DNA of 31,335 nt from an uncultured Candidatus Saccharibacteria bacterium (GCA_949063825.1 CARSRA010000007.1:1-31335), one strand, 5' to 3'; shown: positions 14,242 to 21,938, counted from the stretch's first letter. The notes: generated by a model not told the origin, from the letters alone. Translations and numbers: made by a program.

Positions 14242-16296
14242 ATGTTTTATGAGGTAATACCCACCCAGCGCTACCGGGTTGGTGGAGGGGCGTTGACTTA
14301 TCGTTCAGATTTAGCTCTGGCGCCTGGCCATGTAGTGCAAATACCGTTAGGTAATCGCCTCGTAACTGGGGTAGTTTCAAAAAAAGTCCCTCGGGTAGAC
14401 TTTTCGACTAAAGATATCGTGCGCCTGATTCACCCCTTGCCGATCCCGATACACTTGTTACAAGGGGCGCACTGGTTAGCTAGCTATTATTTGACGGATT
14501 TAACTGAGGCGGTAGGTTTGTTGGTTCCAACATCATTAGAGGCTCGTACGGCGCTCAAAAATAGCTGTTTTATGCTTGATTCTCCAAAAGCTGGAGTTTC
14601 CTCCGAAAAAACTAAGCTTCCTTCCGAAAAAAATAGGATTTTTGACCTAAAATTACCGCTAATTCCACTAAATCTGGCCCAAAAAACCGCTCTAGCGGCA
14701 CTTAGAGACGCTCCTGGGGCTACGAAGCTCTTGCGTGGGGTAACTGGTAGTGGCAAAACGAATATCTACCTTAAATTGGCCGAGGAAGCGCTCAGGGGGC
14801 AAAAATCAGTGATTTTGCTAGTTCCGGAAATCGCTTTGACCGGGCAATTGGTGCAAGTTTTCAAACAAACCTTTGGCGAACGGGTATTAGTAGTGCATTC
14901 ACGCCAAACTTTGGCTCAGCGGCGTGAAATTTGGCTAAAAATCCTCGAAAAGACGACGGAATTCCCTCAGAATTTAGGTCAAGGCCTAGACGATGCGATA
15001 AGGAGAGCTGAACCACTGATTATTATCGGTCCACGCTCGGCGCTGCTCGCCCCAGTGGGTAATCTAGGGGCGATTTTGATCGATGAAGCACATGAAAGTG
15101 CATATTTTCAGGAAAATCCGCCACGTTATTCGGCGCTGAGGTTAGCGAGTGTCTTCGCTACAAAATGTGGAATTTCTTGTGTGCTTGGGAGTGCCACTCC
15201 AAATATTACCGATTATTATCTCGCGCAAAAAAAGAATACTCTCGTTGAGCTTGACGAAAAAGCTAAGGCGCAGGCGAGAGAGCCGGAAGTCACTATTATT
15301 GACCTCAAGGATCGAGCAAATTTTACAAAAAACCGTTATTTTTCGAATCTTCTACTGGAAAAAATCAAGCGTAACCTCGATCAGGGTCATCAAACGCTCG
15401 TCTTTCATAATCGGCGAGGCTCAGCGCCATTGACGATTTGTGAGGACTGTGGCTGGCAGGCGCTCTGCCCGGAATGTTATTTGCCCATGACGCTCCATAC
15501 GGATGATTATCATCTTTGTTGCCATCTTTGCGGGCATGAAGAGCCCGTGCCAAAATCCTGCCCACATTGTCAGAAGGTTGGGATTATTCATAAAGGGTTT
15601 GGCACAAAATTACTTGAGTCTGAGCTTTCGCGGCTTTTTCCAAACGTCAAGATTGCACGTTTTGATGGTGATAATAAGAAAACCGAGAGTCTGGCGGAGC
15701 TTTATGATGAGGTAAAATCGGGCGAAATCAAGCTTTTAATTGGCACGCAAACATTGGCGCGTGGATTAGATTTACCTAAATTGGCTACTGTAGGGGTGAT
15801 GCAGGCGGATGCCGGATTGGCTTTGCCGGATTTTGCGGCTGAAGAGCGTACGTTTGAGCTCTTGATGCAAGTAATTGGCCGAGTCGGTCGTGGGCATTTG
15901 GATCTTTCGGAAGTAGTGATGCAGACTTATCAGCCCGAGCACCCAGTAATCCAAACGGCGATACGGGCAGATTATCCTAAATTCGCTGCGTATTTGTTGT
16001 CTGAGCGAAGGCGTCAAAAGTTGCCACCATTCACCTACCTCGCGCGGCTCACTATAACTTATAAAACGGAAAAAACTGTCATAGCCAAGGTCCAGTCGGC
16101 ATATCAAGAATTGTTGCAGTTTTCAGATATTACGGTCTCTTCGCCGATGCCGGCTTTTCATGAACGAGCAGGGCGAGGGTTTAGTTGGCAGATTATTTTA
16201 AAAGCGACTAGTCGTCGAGCCTTGATGTCTGCGCTTGCGTCATATATTGCACGGGCAAATCATAGCATAGTGATCGATCCAGTAAGCCTGCTTTGA
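14242..16296 (+). CDS. priA: Primosomal protein N' (replication restart helicase PriA)
   Basis: This 684-residue superfamily 2 helicase reloads the replisome at stalled forks. Its N-terminal DNA-binding region is followed by Walker A GVTGSGKT (166-173), the Walker B box DEAH (281-284), a zinc-binding insert with about eight cysteines (CEDCG at 400 to CPHC near 443), and C-terminal helicase motifs (TQTLARGLDLP, QVIGRVGRG). Length is near the family norm of 700-730. The first 6 nt after the -10 box lead directly to ATG, so no leader or ribosome-binding site is available. Confidence 0.95.
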   Translation: MFYEVIPTQRYRVGGGALTYRSDLALAPGHVVQIPLGNRLVTGVVSKKVPRVDFSTKDIVRLIHPLPIPIHLLQGAHWLASYYLTDLTEAVGLLVPTSLEARTALKNSCFMLDSPKAGVSSEKTKLPSEKNRIFDLKLPLIPLNLAQKTALAALRDAPGATKLLRGVTGSGKTNIYLKLAEEALRGQKSVILLVPEIALTGQLVQVFKQTFGERVLVVHSRQTLAQRREIWLKILEKTTEFPQNLGQGLDDAIRRAEPLIIIGPRSALLAPVGNLGAILIDEAHESAYFQENPPRYSALRLASVFATKCGISCVLGSATPNITDYYLAQKKNTLVELDEKAKAQAREPEVTIIDLKDRANFTKNRYFSNLLLEKIKRNLDQGHQTLVFHNRRGSAPLTICEDCGWQALCPECYLPMTLHTDDYHLCCHLCGHEEPVPKSCPHCQKVGIIHKGFGTKLLESELSRLFPNVKIARFDGDNKKTESLAELYDEVKSGEIKLLIGTQTLARGLDLPKLATVGVMQADAGLALPDFAAEERTFELLMQVIGRVGRGHLDLSEVVMQTYQPEHPVIQTAIRADYPKFAAYLLSERRRQKLPPFTYLARLTITYKTEKTVIAKVQSAYQELLQFSDITVSSPMPAFHERAGRGFSWQIILKATSRRALMSALASYIARANHSIVIDPVSLL

Positions 16297-16325
16297 TAGG
16301 CTATATGGAGGAGTTTTTCTTTGGA

Positions 16326-17672
16326 TTATGACCCAAAGATATTTTGCCAAATTTGCTCAAAGAAAGAAGGTGAGTTTGCTGGCATATTAAGATTGTCATT
16401 TTTTGGCTCTTCAGTGGGCTGCTGGCCGGAGCCGTCTGTGTCTCCAGTGCCTTCGTTACCATCGCCATCACCAGAGGGTGTGCCGTCGTAAGACGGACTA
16501 ATTTGTTCGGCGCTTAGTAGTAGACGATATTTCGAGGTGCCAAGTGGCGTACAGGTGATCAGGGTTAACATAGGCTTGTCGGTGGCATAAATTAATGCTT
16601 GGACGTTGCTTGGATCGACTACTTCACTTTTAGTCACCTGATAGGTATAGCGTACGGAATTATAATTAATATAGATTAGGTCACCGGCATTCATGCGCTC
16701 GAGACCAGAAAAAATGAATTTATACGGGTTGCTACTATAAATGTCGCCCGCAGAATGTCCCGAGATTGCCAAATTACCAACTTGTCCCGGCAAGGCATCC
16801 GCTCCGGAAATACTAAAGCGTGCGACACCGTGGTTCATCGCCTCCATAATATCATTGTAGTGAACGTCGAAATTAACGGGCACGTCAATATTGAGTTTGG
16901 GGATAATTAAACGTGGTTCAGGTGAGACTTCGCCCGAGACAGTAGGATCGACGGGCTCGATGCTGGTGGCGACTGAACCGGTGTCTGGTGAAACGTAAGC
17001 TACGATTGGGGCAAAAATCAGACGGTTATATTGCAAAAATAAAATTCCCAAGACGATCGTAGCGACAATAGCGAGCGGTATCAGCTTTCGACGATGTCTA
17101 CTTCGATGAGCTTTGCCAGTGGCGAGACGTTCACTCTTGAGCTTTTCGGTCTCGAGATAATTTTGCGCGGCCTGAGCATAATAATCGCTGTAATATTTTT
17201 GGTAATATTGCTGCCAAGCCGAGTGGTACTGCTCCCAGTTGGCATTGACACTGGCTTGATTGACAGGTAGATCTTTGAGTGTCCCAGCGTCATTAGCAGA
17301 AGGGGCTATATAACTGCCTTGATCATAATCATCGTAATTGGCGTAAGCGGCGAAATTATCAGCTGGCTCATTATTCATTTCGGCGAAATCAGTCGGATTC
17401 AAAGTTTCGTAGTTATAATTTGAATCGGAATCTTGGTATGCGTAATCTGAGGTATTATGATCGTAGTTGACATCCTCGGGCTCGTAGGCATTGGTTTGCT
17501 GGTCCGAATAAAGTGGCATTGGAGCACGGTAGGGTTCATCAGTTTTGGCAGGTATAGCTTCAGATTGTTCGAGATTATGTAAAGTATTGCGGTAGACGGC
17601 AAGCACCTTCTGACGTGCCGCTTCGGCTGCCGCCGAGCGTCCTTGATTAGTCCCACCTCCCATCGTATCCAT
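16326..17672 (-). CDS. Sortase with long N-terminal cytoplasmic region
   Basis: From Met at 17672 the protein has 448 residues (MDTMGGGTNQGRS). It has a Tyr/Asp/Asn-rich N-terminal region of about 190 residues, one membrane span near 193-213 (LIPLAIVATIVLGILFLQY), an extracellular sortase domain, and an acidic Gly/Asp/Ser-rich tail. Catalytic residues are visible as His306 (ISGHSAG), Cys374 (TLITCTP) and Arg383 (KYRLLL). Sortases cut a C-terminal sorting motif and link proteins to the cell wall or to each other. An upstream in-frame extension to 17837 is only the antisense of tRNA-Leu and is rejected. TGCTATAAT lies 6 nt before the ATG. Confidence 0.9.
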   Translation of the reverse strand: MDTMGGGTNQGRSAAAEAARQKVLAVYRNTLHNLEQSEAIPAKTDEPYRAPMPLYSDQQTNAYEPEDVNYDHNTSDYAYQDSDSNYNYETLNPTDFAEMNNEPADNFAAYANYDDYDQGSYIAPSANDAGTLKDLPVNQASVNANWEQYHSAWQQYYQKYYSDYYAQAAQNYLETEKLKSERLATGKAHRSRHRRKLIPLAIVATIVLGILFLQYNRLIFAPIVAYVSPDTGSVATSIEPVDPTVSGEVSPEPRLIIPKLNIDVPVNFDVHYNDIMEAMNHGVARFSISGADALPGQVGNLAISGHSAGDIYSSNPYKFIFSGLERMNAGDLIYINYNSVRYTYQVTKSEVVDPSNVQALIYATDKPMLTLITCTPLGTSKYRLLLSAEQISPSYDGTPSGDGDGNEGTGDTDGSGQQPTEEPKNDNLNMPANSPSFFEQIWQNIFGS

Positions 17673-17678
17673 GAACAA

Positions 17679-17687
17679 ATTATAGCA
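17679..17687 (-). promoter_or_regulatory. Extended -10 promoter of the sortase gene (leaderless)
   Basis: The minus strand reads TGCTATAAT, then 6 nt, then ATG at 17672. It fixes the sortase start. Confidence 0.65.
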
Positions 17688-17731
17688 TAAGTAGGGACAA
17701 CGCGAAAGAACTTGTTTATGAGTGGAGGAAG

Positions 17732-17740
17732 TGATATAAT
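17732..17740 (+). promoter_or_regulatory. Extended -10 promoter of tRNA-Leu
   Basis: TGATATAAT (TGn + TATAAT) ends 9 nt before the first base of tRNA-Leu. Confidence 0.6.
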
Positions 17741-17749
17741 CAGTGAAAT

Positions 17750-17836
17750 GGGCGGATGGCGGAACTGGTAGACGCGCTAGACTCAAAATCTGGTTCCTGT
17801 AAAGGAGTGAGGGTTCGATTCCCTCTTCGCCCACCA
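17750..17836 (+). tRNA. tRNA-Leu (anticodon CAA)
   Basis: This 87-nt class II tRNA begins GGGCGGATGGCGGAACTGG. It has anticodon loop CTCAAAA, a long variable arm, a T arm with GGTTCGATTCC, a 7-bp acceptor stem and an encoded CCA. Confidence 0.95.
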
Positions 17837-17915
17837 CGTATTTTTATGTCTACTAATTGTTTGTTTGACATCTGTTCGGCGGACAATTTTTGTTAAGATC
17901 TCGTTAAAATAATTC

Positions 17916-17955
17916 AAAAGTACCCCGCCCTAAATAGAGGTGGGGTACTTTTTGG
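17916..17955 (+). terminator. Rho-independent terminator after tRNA-Leu
   Basis: AAAAGTACCCC (17916-17926) pairs with GGGGTACTTTT, continued by GCC/GGT inside the stem and followed by a T run. The 79 nt between the tRNA end and this hairpin hold no gene I can support. Confidence 0.8.
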
Positions 17956-18000
17956 TGTCGATCCAGTGGGTTTTGAGTCGATATTATCTTCGTCTCACTT

Positions 18001-18458
18001 CTAGGCAATGAGGCTAATAATACGAACGAGGTAAATAATTGAGACTGTGAGTACTACTGGCGTTAAACATAGAACAACTCCAATCAAACCGATTATCAAC
18101 TTCCCAATATAAGGGAATTTGCCGAAGTTCTTTTCATATTTACGGACTTGGGTTATAGTGACTATGCCTATCGGAGTACCTAGAGGTATTGCGATAAAAA
18201 ATCAAACAAAATCGTATGAAACGCAATGTCAAGCGCCGACATCGGATCTATTGATCGAGCGAGGCAGAAGAAAAACGTAAAAAGATATCCAATAACAGCA
18301 GCAATACTCAATCCACAAATTCCACAGGTAATCAAAAGATAACCTAAACGCCTAGTTGTTTTATCTAGATCCGAGGTAACTTTGCTTTGAGAGCCGTTTA
18401 ATTGAGGACGTACCTGGTCATCTGACGATTACTTCGAGTCTTGATCCAGATAGTTCAT
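18001..18458 (-). pseudogene. Broken paralog of the small membrane protein at 218
   Basis: A start with a strong GGAGGAAGG site opens at 18456-18458 (MNYLDQDSK) but reaches an in-frame TAA after nine codons. The frame then continues as SSDDQVRPQLNG through a membrane span (LGYLLITCGICGLSIAAVIGY) to HTILFDFLSQYL-stop. Adding one T to the T6 run restores DFFIAIPLGTPIG, which leads into GLIGVVLCLTPVVLTV and a final stop at 18001. That last part matches GLIGILLCLIPVLLTV in the protein at 218-595. Two lesions (nonsense codon plus homopolymer frameshift) indicate decay; slippage-based switching or a sequencing error at the run cannot be excluded. Confidence 0.75.
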
Positions 18459-18495
18459 CCTTCCTCCGCTGGTTTAGCGTAATCATAATGTCTTA

Positions 18496-18504
18496 ATTAT
18501 AGCA
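18496..18504 (-). promoter_or_regulatory. Extended -10 promoter of the broken membrane-protein gene
   Basis: The minus strand reads TGCTATAAT, the same nonamer found after element A at 58-66. It lies 43 nt outside the RCTAK border of element C and points away from it. Confidence 0.55.
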
Positions 18505-18563
18505 TGCGATAGGTTAAAAATAAAAACGCCATATTCACACATGCCTGCAGAGCACTATCTACC

Positions 18564-18781
18564 CTACTTCGCGGTGCAGCGTAGGGGGTTACCGCTGCCG
18601 CGGATGTTGGCAGCCTGCGGATCGACACGGCTGCTAGCGAAGTACAGGCGGTAAGCGTACGGCGAACTGCTCGCCGTACGTGACCAGTAGTTCCCCCAGG
18701 TAGTCTCAAAGTCCAACGAGCCCGATTCGTAATAGTAATAGCCAGTGTAGGCAAAGTCGAGGGGAGTAACTTTCTCCGGAC
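18564..18781 (-). pseudogene. Silent C-terminal cassette (RCTAK type) of element C
   Basis: The minus strand reads PEKVTPLDFAYTG from the core, then YYYYESGSLDFETTWGNYW, SRT, a variable stretch with YAYRLYF and VDPQ, ending SGNPLRCTAK-stop at 18564-18566. A chance ATG at 18803 opens the frame, without a ribosome-binding site. Against the element B copy, the scaffold residues (SGxL, WG, WSRT, AYxLxF, VxPQ, RGxGxPLRCTAK) are kept while the others change. Differences include silent third-position changes, so copies have diverged by ordinary mutation and selection, not by adenine-only mutagenesis. Confidence 0.72.
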
Positions 18782-18968
18782 AGGCAATTATTCCGGTACG
18801 CAAGGTCGCCTTGAAGCTCGTATTGATAATAGTTACTGGTGGTATAGTTCTGGTTGGAGACCTTCGACTGCAAGCTTCTTAGCTATATACTCAAGTTATA
18901 TTCGCTTCGAAGATGTTGGTTATCGTGGTACAGGCTTCGCCATCCGCTGCGTTACACGGGAGGGGTAG
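18741..18968 (+). pseudogene. Silent C-terminal cassette (RCVTREG type) of element C
   Basis: The plus strand reads SNFLRTGNYSGTQGRLE from the core, then a variable part with NSYWYSSGW and FLAIYSSS. It ends EDVGYRGTGFAIRCVTREG-stop at 18966-18968. It lies in the codon register complementary to the minus-strand cassette and is two codons longer than the element B version. There is no start or ribosome-binding site. Immediately after the border the Nudix gene on the opposite strand ends. Confidence 0.68.
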
Positions 18969-18977
18969 AGGAAGATA

Positions 18978-19436
18978 TTAGCTATCGTAGTTACTTAGAA
19001 TTTCGAGTGGCGCAATAACTCCATTCGATACGTTTTTAATTGCGTCAAGAATGAGAACCTTATTGCGGAGCTGATCTTTCATAACAAGGATCTCTTCATA
19101 ACTAAGCCACTTTACGTCTAGAATTTCCGCTGGATCATATTTGATTTCTCCCGAAATAATCTTAGCTGTAAAAAATACCGATATGAAAGCTACGTTGGGC
19201 AGTTTACGACTACCGATTTGACAAATTCCAGTCGGCTCTACTATAAAACCACTCTCTTCATGAACTTCGCGTAGCATTGCCTCGGTTATACTTTCTCCCG
19301 GATCCAAGTGTCCGGCTGGAAAATTCCATTTGCCGCGACACGATGCCTTAGCTTCCTGTATGAGCAGGAATTTTCCGTCGCGCTCTAAAACGGCTCCTGC
19401 AATTATATGAGTTTCGGTTTTTTCTGTATTGGCCAT
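18978..19436 (-). CDS. Nudix hydrolase (MutT-like)
   Basis: This 152-residue protein has a canonical Nudix box starting at Gly42 (GHLDPGESITEAMLREVHEE), which binds Mg2+ and cleaves a nucleoside diphosphate linked to another moiety. WNFPAGH before the box is typical of MutT/YjhB-like enzymes. The substrate is not predictable; sanitation of oxidised nucleotides or turnover of a nucleotide sugar are options. A strong AAGGAGGA site precedes the ATG. It is the last gene of the accessory block, and its stop lies 3 nt from repeat element C. Confidence 0.88.
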   Translation of the reverse strand: MANTEKTETHIIAGAVLERDGKFLLIQEAKASCRGKWNFPAGHLDPGESITEAMLREVHEESGFIVEPTGICQIGSRKLPNVAFISVFFTAKIISGEIKYDPAEILDVKWLSYEEILVMKDQLRNKVLILDAIKNVSNGVIAPLEILSNYDS

Positions 19437-19454
19437 AACTCTCCTCCTTAGTTT

Positions 19455-20186
19455 TTAATAGTATCCGCCATCTATATTAACAACTTCGCCGTTGATATAA
19501 GTCGATTTTTTAGAGGCGAGAAAATAAATCGTCTGCGCGATTTCTTCGGGCTTCGCAAAACGCTGGCAGTAAATCTTATCAGTTTCTGATTTTATATAGT
19601 CTGCTGGTAGATCTTTATTCATGTCGGTATCCGCCCAACCAATCGCAATGGCATTTACGCGGATCTTTGAACGAAATTCATATGCCAAATCACGCGTTAG
19701 ACTCTGCAGGCCAATTTTAGAGATATTATAGTCAAGAGATTCGGGTGAAATCACTTTTGTACCATTTGTCGATGAAACATTAATAATTGCACTGCCATCC
19801 GTCATATGCTTTGCTGCTTCGCGCGAAACAATAAAAGGGCCGATCACGTTAGTGCGTAAAGTGTCTTCAAATTCATCGATCGTAATTTCGGCGAAATCAC
19901 GATCATAAACAATTCCGGCGTTATTTACAACCACATCGATCCGATCGAATTCTTTGATAGTCTCGGAAATTAAATATTTAACATCGGATTCACTACGCAC
20001 ATCAGCTTTGATCGCGAGTGCTTTGACGGAAAATTCCGACTCAACATATGTCCTTAAGTCGGTAGCCATCTCTGGTTGTTCAATATAGTCAATCACGACA
20101 TTATAACCCTGTCTCGCAAATTCGATAATTGTAGCTTTGCCAACCCCTCTTTGGCTGCCCGTGACAATTGCAACTTTTCTTTCCAT
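19455..20186 (-). CDS. SDR-family NAD(P)-dependent oxidoreductase
   Basis: This 243-residue short-chain dehydrogenase has cofactor motif TGSQRGVG (9-16), NNAG (88-91), an NVSSTNG serine region (138-139), catalytic Tyr153 and Lys157 (YNISK), and the C-terminal NGEVVNIDGGYY signature. It follows the hydroxyacid-dehydrogenase-like gene by 1 nt and is therefore probably co-translated with it; both bind dinucleotide cofactors. It is clearly distinct from the SDR at 1085, and its substrate is unknown. Confidence 0.9.
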   Translation of the reverse strand: MERKVAIVTGSQRGVGKATIIEFARQGYNVVIDYIEQPEMATDLRTYVESEFSVKALAIKADVRSESDVKYLISETIKEFDRIDVVVNNAGIVYDRDFAEITIDEFEDTLRTNVIGPFIVSREAAKHMTDGSAIINVSSTNGTKVISPESLDYNISKIGLQSLTRDLAYEFRSKIRVNAIAIGWADTDMNKDLPADYIKSETDKIYCQRFAKPEEIAQTIYFLASKKSTYINGEVVNIDGGYY

Positions 20187-20187
20187 G

Positions 20188-21105
20188 TTAATTTACCTGA
20201 TTAATAATATTATTGTTAGCGATCGAGACTATTGAATTTGTCCAAATTTCAAACATACGCTTGAGTGCTTCTTTTGTGCAATGGGCGTTGTGTGGTGTTA
20301 CGAAAATATTTCCATTATATTGATGGTTTAGTATCGCCGGATCGTCACTTTCAAATGCTACTCCTCCTAGTTCGTCCTTCTCACATTTCTCTACTAATCG
20401 CTTTGTGACTTCTTCAAAGCCATTTGAAATGACAATAATTTTCATATGTTTATTAAACTTTGAGAGATCATCGAACAATGCGATACTGTCAGGATTTTTG
20501 GAAATGGTGACAAACATGAACTCGGATTTTGCGAGCATATCCTCGAACGGTAAGTAATGAAAATTTTGATCATCTTGGTTATGCGAATAATAACAAATTT
20601 CTTTATCGCCAATCAGGCCCTCTAGCCTTTTAGCTAAAGCATGACCAATCTCACCAAATCCAATAATATCAGTCGGTCTATTCCATAATTCATCGCCGAT
20701 AAATTGTGGGGCATAACTCATGCCGCCTTCACGCAGATAAAGCGGAAAACGTTTCGCGAGCGCCAGCGCCATAAAAATACATTTTTCAGCGACGGAAATA
20801 CTTGCATAATGCGGGACATTCGTTATGGGGATATTGTGCTCGCGACAAAAACTACCATCTACCCACTCGTAGCCAGTGGTCTGTAAACAAATTGCCTTTA
20901 GATTTGGAATTTGAGTAATTATTTCGTTTGATAGCCCCCATCCCGAAATATCTGGATCTAACGCGAGGACTTTTGGTTCATGGTCATGAATTACGATATC
21001 ATAGTTATCATTGTTAGAGAAGATAACTTTTGTGAATTTATTGTTCAATGTTTGAAGTTGATACTTAGTAAAGTCTGATTCTAGACCATAAATATATAGG
21101 TTCAT
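20188..21105 (-). CDS. D-2-hydroxyacid dehydrogenase-like protein lacking the catalytic Arg
   Basis: This 305-residue protein has the two-domain layout of NAD-dependent D-2-hydroxyacid dehydrogenases: N-terminal flavodoxin-like half, QTTGYEWVD, then the Rossmann motif IIGFGEIG (146-153), and the late TPHNAH (His271). The family's NxxRGxxVD motif appears here as ISNGFEEV (about 225-232), so the substrate-binding arginine is absent. The glutamate that normally pairs with the histidine is also unclear. It may be a divergent enzyme or a binding protein. A GGGAGGGG ribosome-binding site precedes ATG. It is at 305 residues slightly shorter than the usual 310-330. Confidence 0.8.
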   Translation of the reverse strand: MNLYIYGLESDFTKYQLQTLNNKFTKVIFSNNDNYDIVIHDHEPKVLALDPDISGWGLSNEIITQIPNLKAICLQTTGYEWVDGSFCREHNIPITNVPHYASISVAEKCIFMALALAKRFPLYLREGGMSYAPQFIGDELWNRPTDIIGFGEIGHALAKRLEGLIGDKEICYYSHNQDDQNFHYLPFEDMLAKSEFMFVTISKNPDSIALFDDLSKFNKHMKIIVISNGFEEVTKRLVEKCEKDELGGVAFESDDPAILNHQYNGNIFVTPHNAHCTKEALKRMFEIWTNSIVSIANNNIINQVN

Positions 21106-21313
21106 CTATTTCCCCTCCCAAATTTGGAATTTGTCGCCCTCAACTTCGGTTTCAGTTTTTCCGGCAATATCATATATAGAAGTTTTATTTTCGTTGCGGG
21201 TTTTTGTAATAGTTTTTCTATACTATTCATGACCATTTCCGCGACACCATCTCCGCGACACCATCTCCGCGGAAACTGGACGTTAAATATAGGTGCTGTG
21301 GTTTTTCTTGCAT
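21106..21313 (-). pseudogene. Remnant of a peptidase E-like (S51) gene, frameshifted
   Basis: A good AAGGAGA site precedes ATG at 21311-21313, and the frame reads MQEKPQHLYLTSSFRGDGVA before stopping at 21227 after 28 residues. LYLTSSF is the usual opening of S51 peptidase E/glutamine-amidotransferase-like proteins. A 14-bp unit is present three times at 21233-21274; removing one copy lets the frame run on as EMVMNSIEKLLQKPATKIKLLY. Further on, another frame reads DIAGKTETEVEGDKFQIWEGK before the next gene, consistent with an internal deletion. The family call is from the short N-terminus only. Confidence 0.5.
21233..21274. repeat. Three tandem copies of a 14-bp unit
   Basis: The unit CCATCTCCGCGACA occurs at 21247-21260, with close variants at 21233-21246 and 21261-21274. 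Because 14 is not a multiple of three, gain or loss of a unit shifts the frame of the overlapping minus-strand remnant. Confidence 0.85.
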
Positions 21314-21389
21314 TCTTCTCCTTAGTTATATCTCAATGGTGCTAGAAATTTTTGATAGCTGCTTTCGGGATTGAGATGTCTATTATCTT

Positions 21390-21938
21390 CTAGATTTCAT
21401 ATTCTTTAATCTCCGCGTGCTTGAGATTGTTGGCTTCCGTAAGACTATTGCCGTTACGTTTCAGCAGAATCCAGTCAAAAGCACGAAACATCCCTCCGTG
21501 TCCGAATACGAGAATTTTCGCGTCGCTACTATATTTTAGCTTTAAATCGTTAATAAAATTTCCTGCTCTCTGGAGCATGCTCTTGGCAGTTTCGACTCCT
21601 CTAGGAATTTCATCTAATGAGACGTCGCTAATATCAACTCCCTCTACTAAATCCAACCAAGCTACAATGATTTTTCCTTCGTAATCACCGAAGGATCGTT
21701 CCACGAGTCTATTATCATAGTTAATTACATATTTACCTCCGATAGCGATCTTTGCAGTTTCGGCTGCGCGCGACAAAGGCGATGCATAAACGGCATCAAA
21801 ATTAGAATCTTTTATCTTCTCGTGCAGTTCTTCGGCTTGAGCCCTACCGACCGCGTTCAGAGGGATGTCCTTGCGTCCCTGTGCACGCATCTCTTTGTTC
21901 CAATCAGTTTGTCCGTGGCGAACGAGATAAATTTTCAT
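21390..21938 (-). CDS. Histidine phosphatase family protein (phosphoglycerate mutase-like)
   Basis: This 182-residue protein has the phosphohistidine motif VRHGQTDWN near the start (RHG at 7-9) and a later FGHGGMFRAF with the second catalytic His, so it should hydrolyse a phosphomonoester. The middle ASPLSRAAETAKI is typical of the family. Its ATG overlaps the preceding MBL-fold gene by 4 nt. It is one of two histidine phosphatases in this operon, and their small-molecule substrates cannot be read from sequence. Confidence 0.9.
   Translation of the reverse strand: MKIYLVRHGQTDWNKEMRAQGRKDIPLNAVGRAQAEELHEKIKDSNFDAVYASPLSRAAETAKIAIGGKYVINYDNRLVERSFGDYEGKIIVAWLDLVEGVDISDVSLDEIPRGVETAKSMLQRAGNFINDLKLKYSSDAKILVFGHGGMFRAFDWILLKRNGNSLTEANNLKHAEIKEYEI

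Larger units (their letters stand above)
18547..18974. repeat. Dispersed repeat element C (complete, 428 bp, two-cassette)
   Basis: It has the same plan and orientation as 606-1024: left border 18547-18588, core 18741-18781, right border 18939-18974. Variable stretches between them are 152 and 157 nt, against 149 and 151 nt in element B, differences of exactly one and two codons. Its right end lies 3 nt before the stop codon of the Nudix gene at 18978, so it sits at the very edge of the accessory enzyme block. No transposase, terminal inverted repeats or target duplication are seen. Confidence 0.85.

Noticed and set aside
14204..14380. Longer FemA/B ORF starting inside priA
   Set aside because: The first 59 codons are antisense to the start of priA and cross both promoters; the family N-terminus begins at MGYRFREL.
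17673..17837. N-terminal extension of the sortase beginning MVGEEGIEPS
   Set aside because: This is the antisense of tRNA-Leu and a well-known annotation artefact. The extended -10 box at 17679-17687 places the start at 17672.
17862..17899. Possible TTGACA promoter for a small RNA after tRNA-Leu
   Set aside because: TTGACA is present, but the nearest -10-like TAAGAT is about 26 nt downstream, too far, and the only product would be the terminator hairpin itself.
18497..18787. Alternative 96-aa minus-strand ORF across element C
   Set aside because: It is an Arg/Thr/Ser-rich shadow frame of the cassette and runs past the conserved stop; the frame ending RCTAK is the one conserved between copies.
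18547..18974. Insertion sequence or MITE
   Set aside because: The two ends are not inverted repeats of each other, no target-site duplication is visible, and the content is codon-structured gene ends, not a non-coding or transposase sequence.
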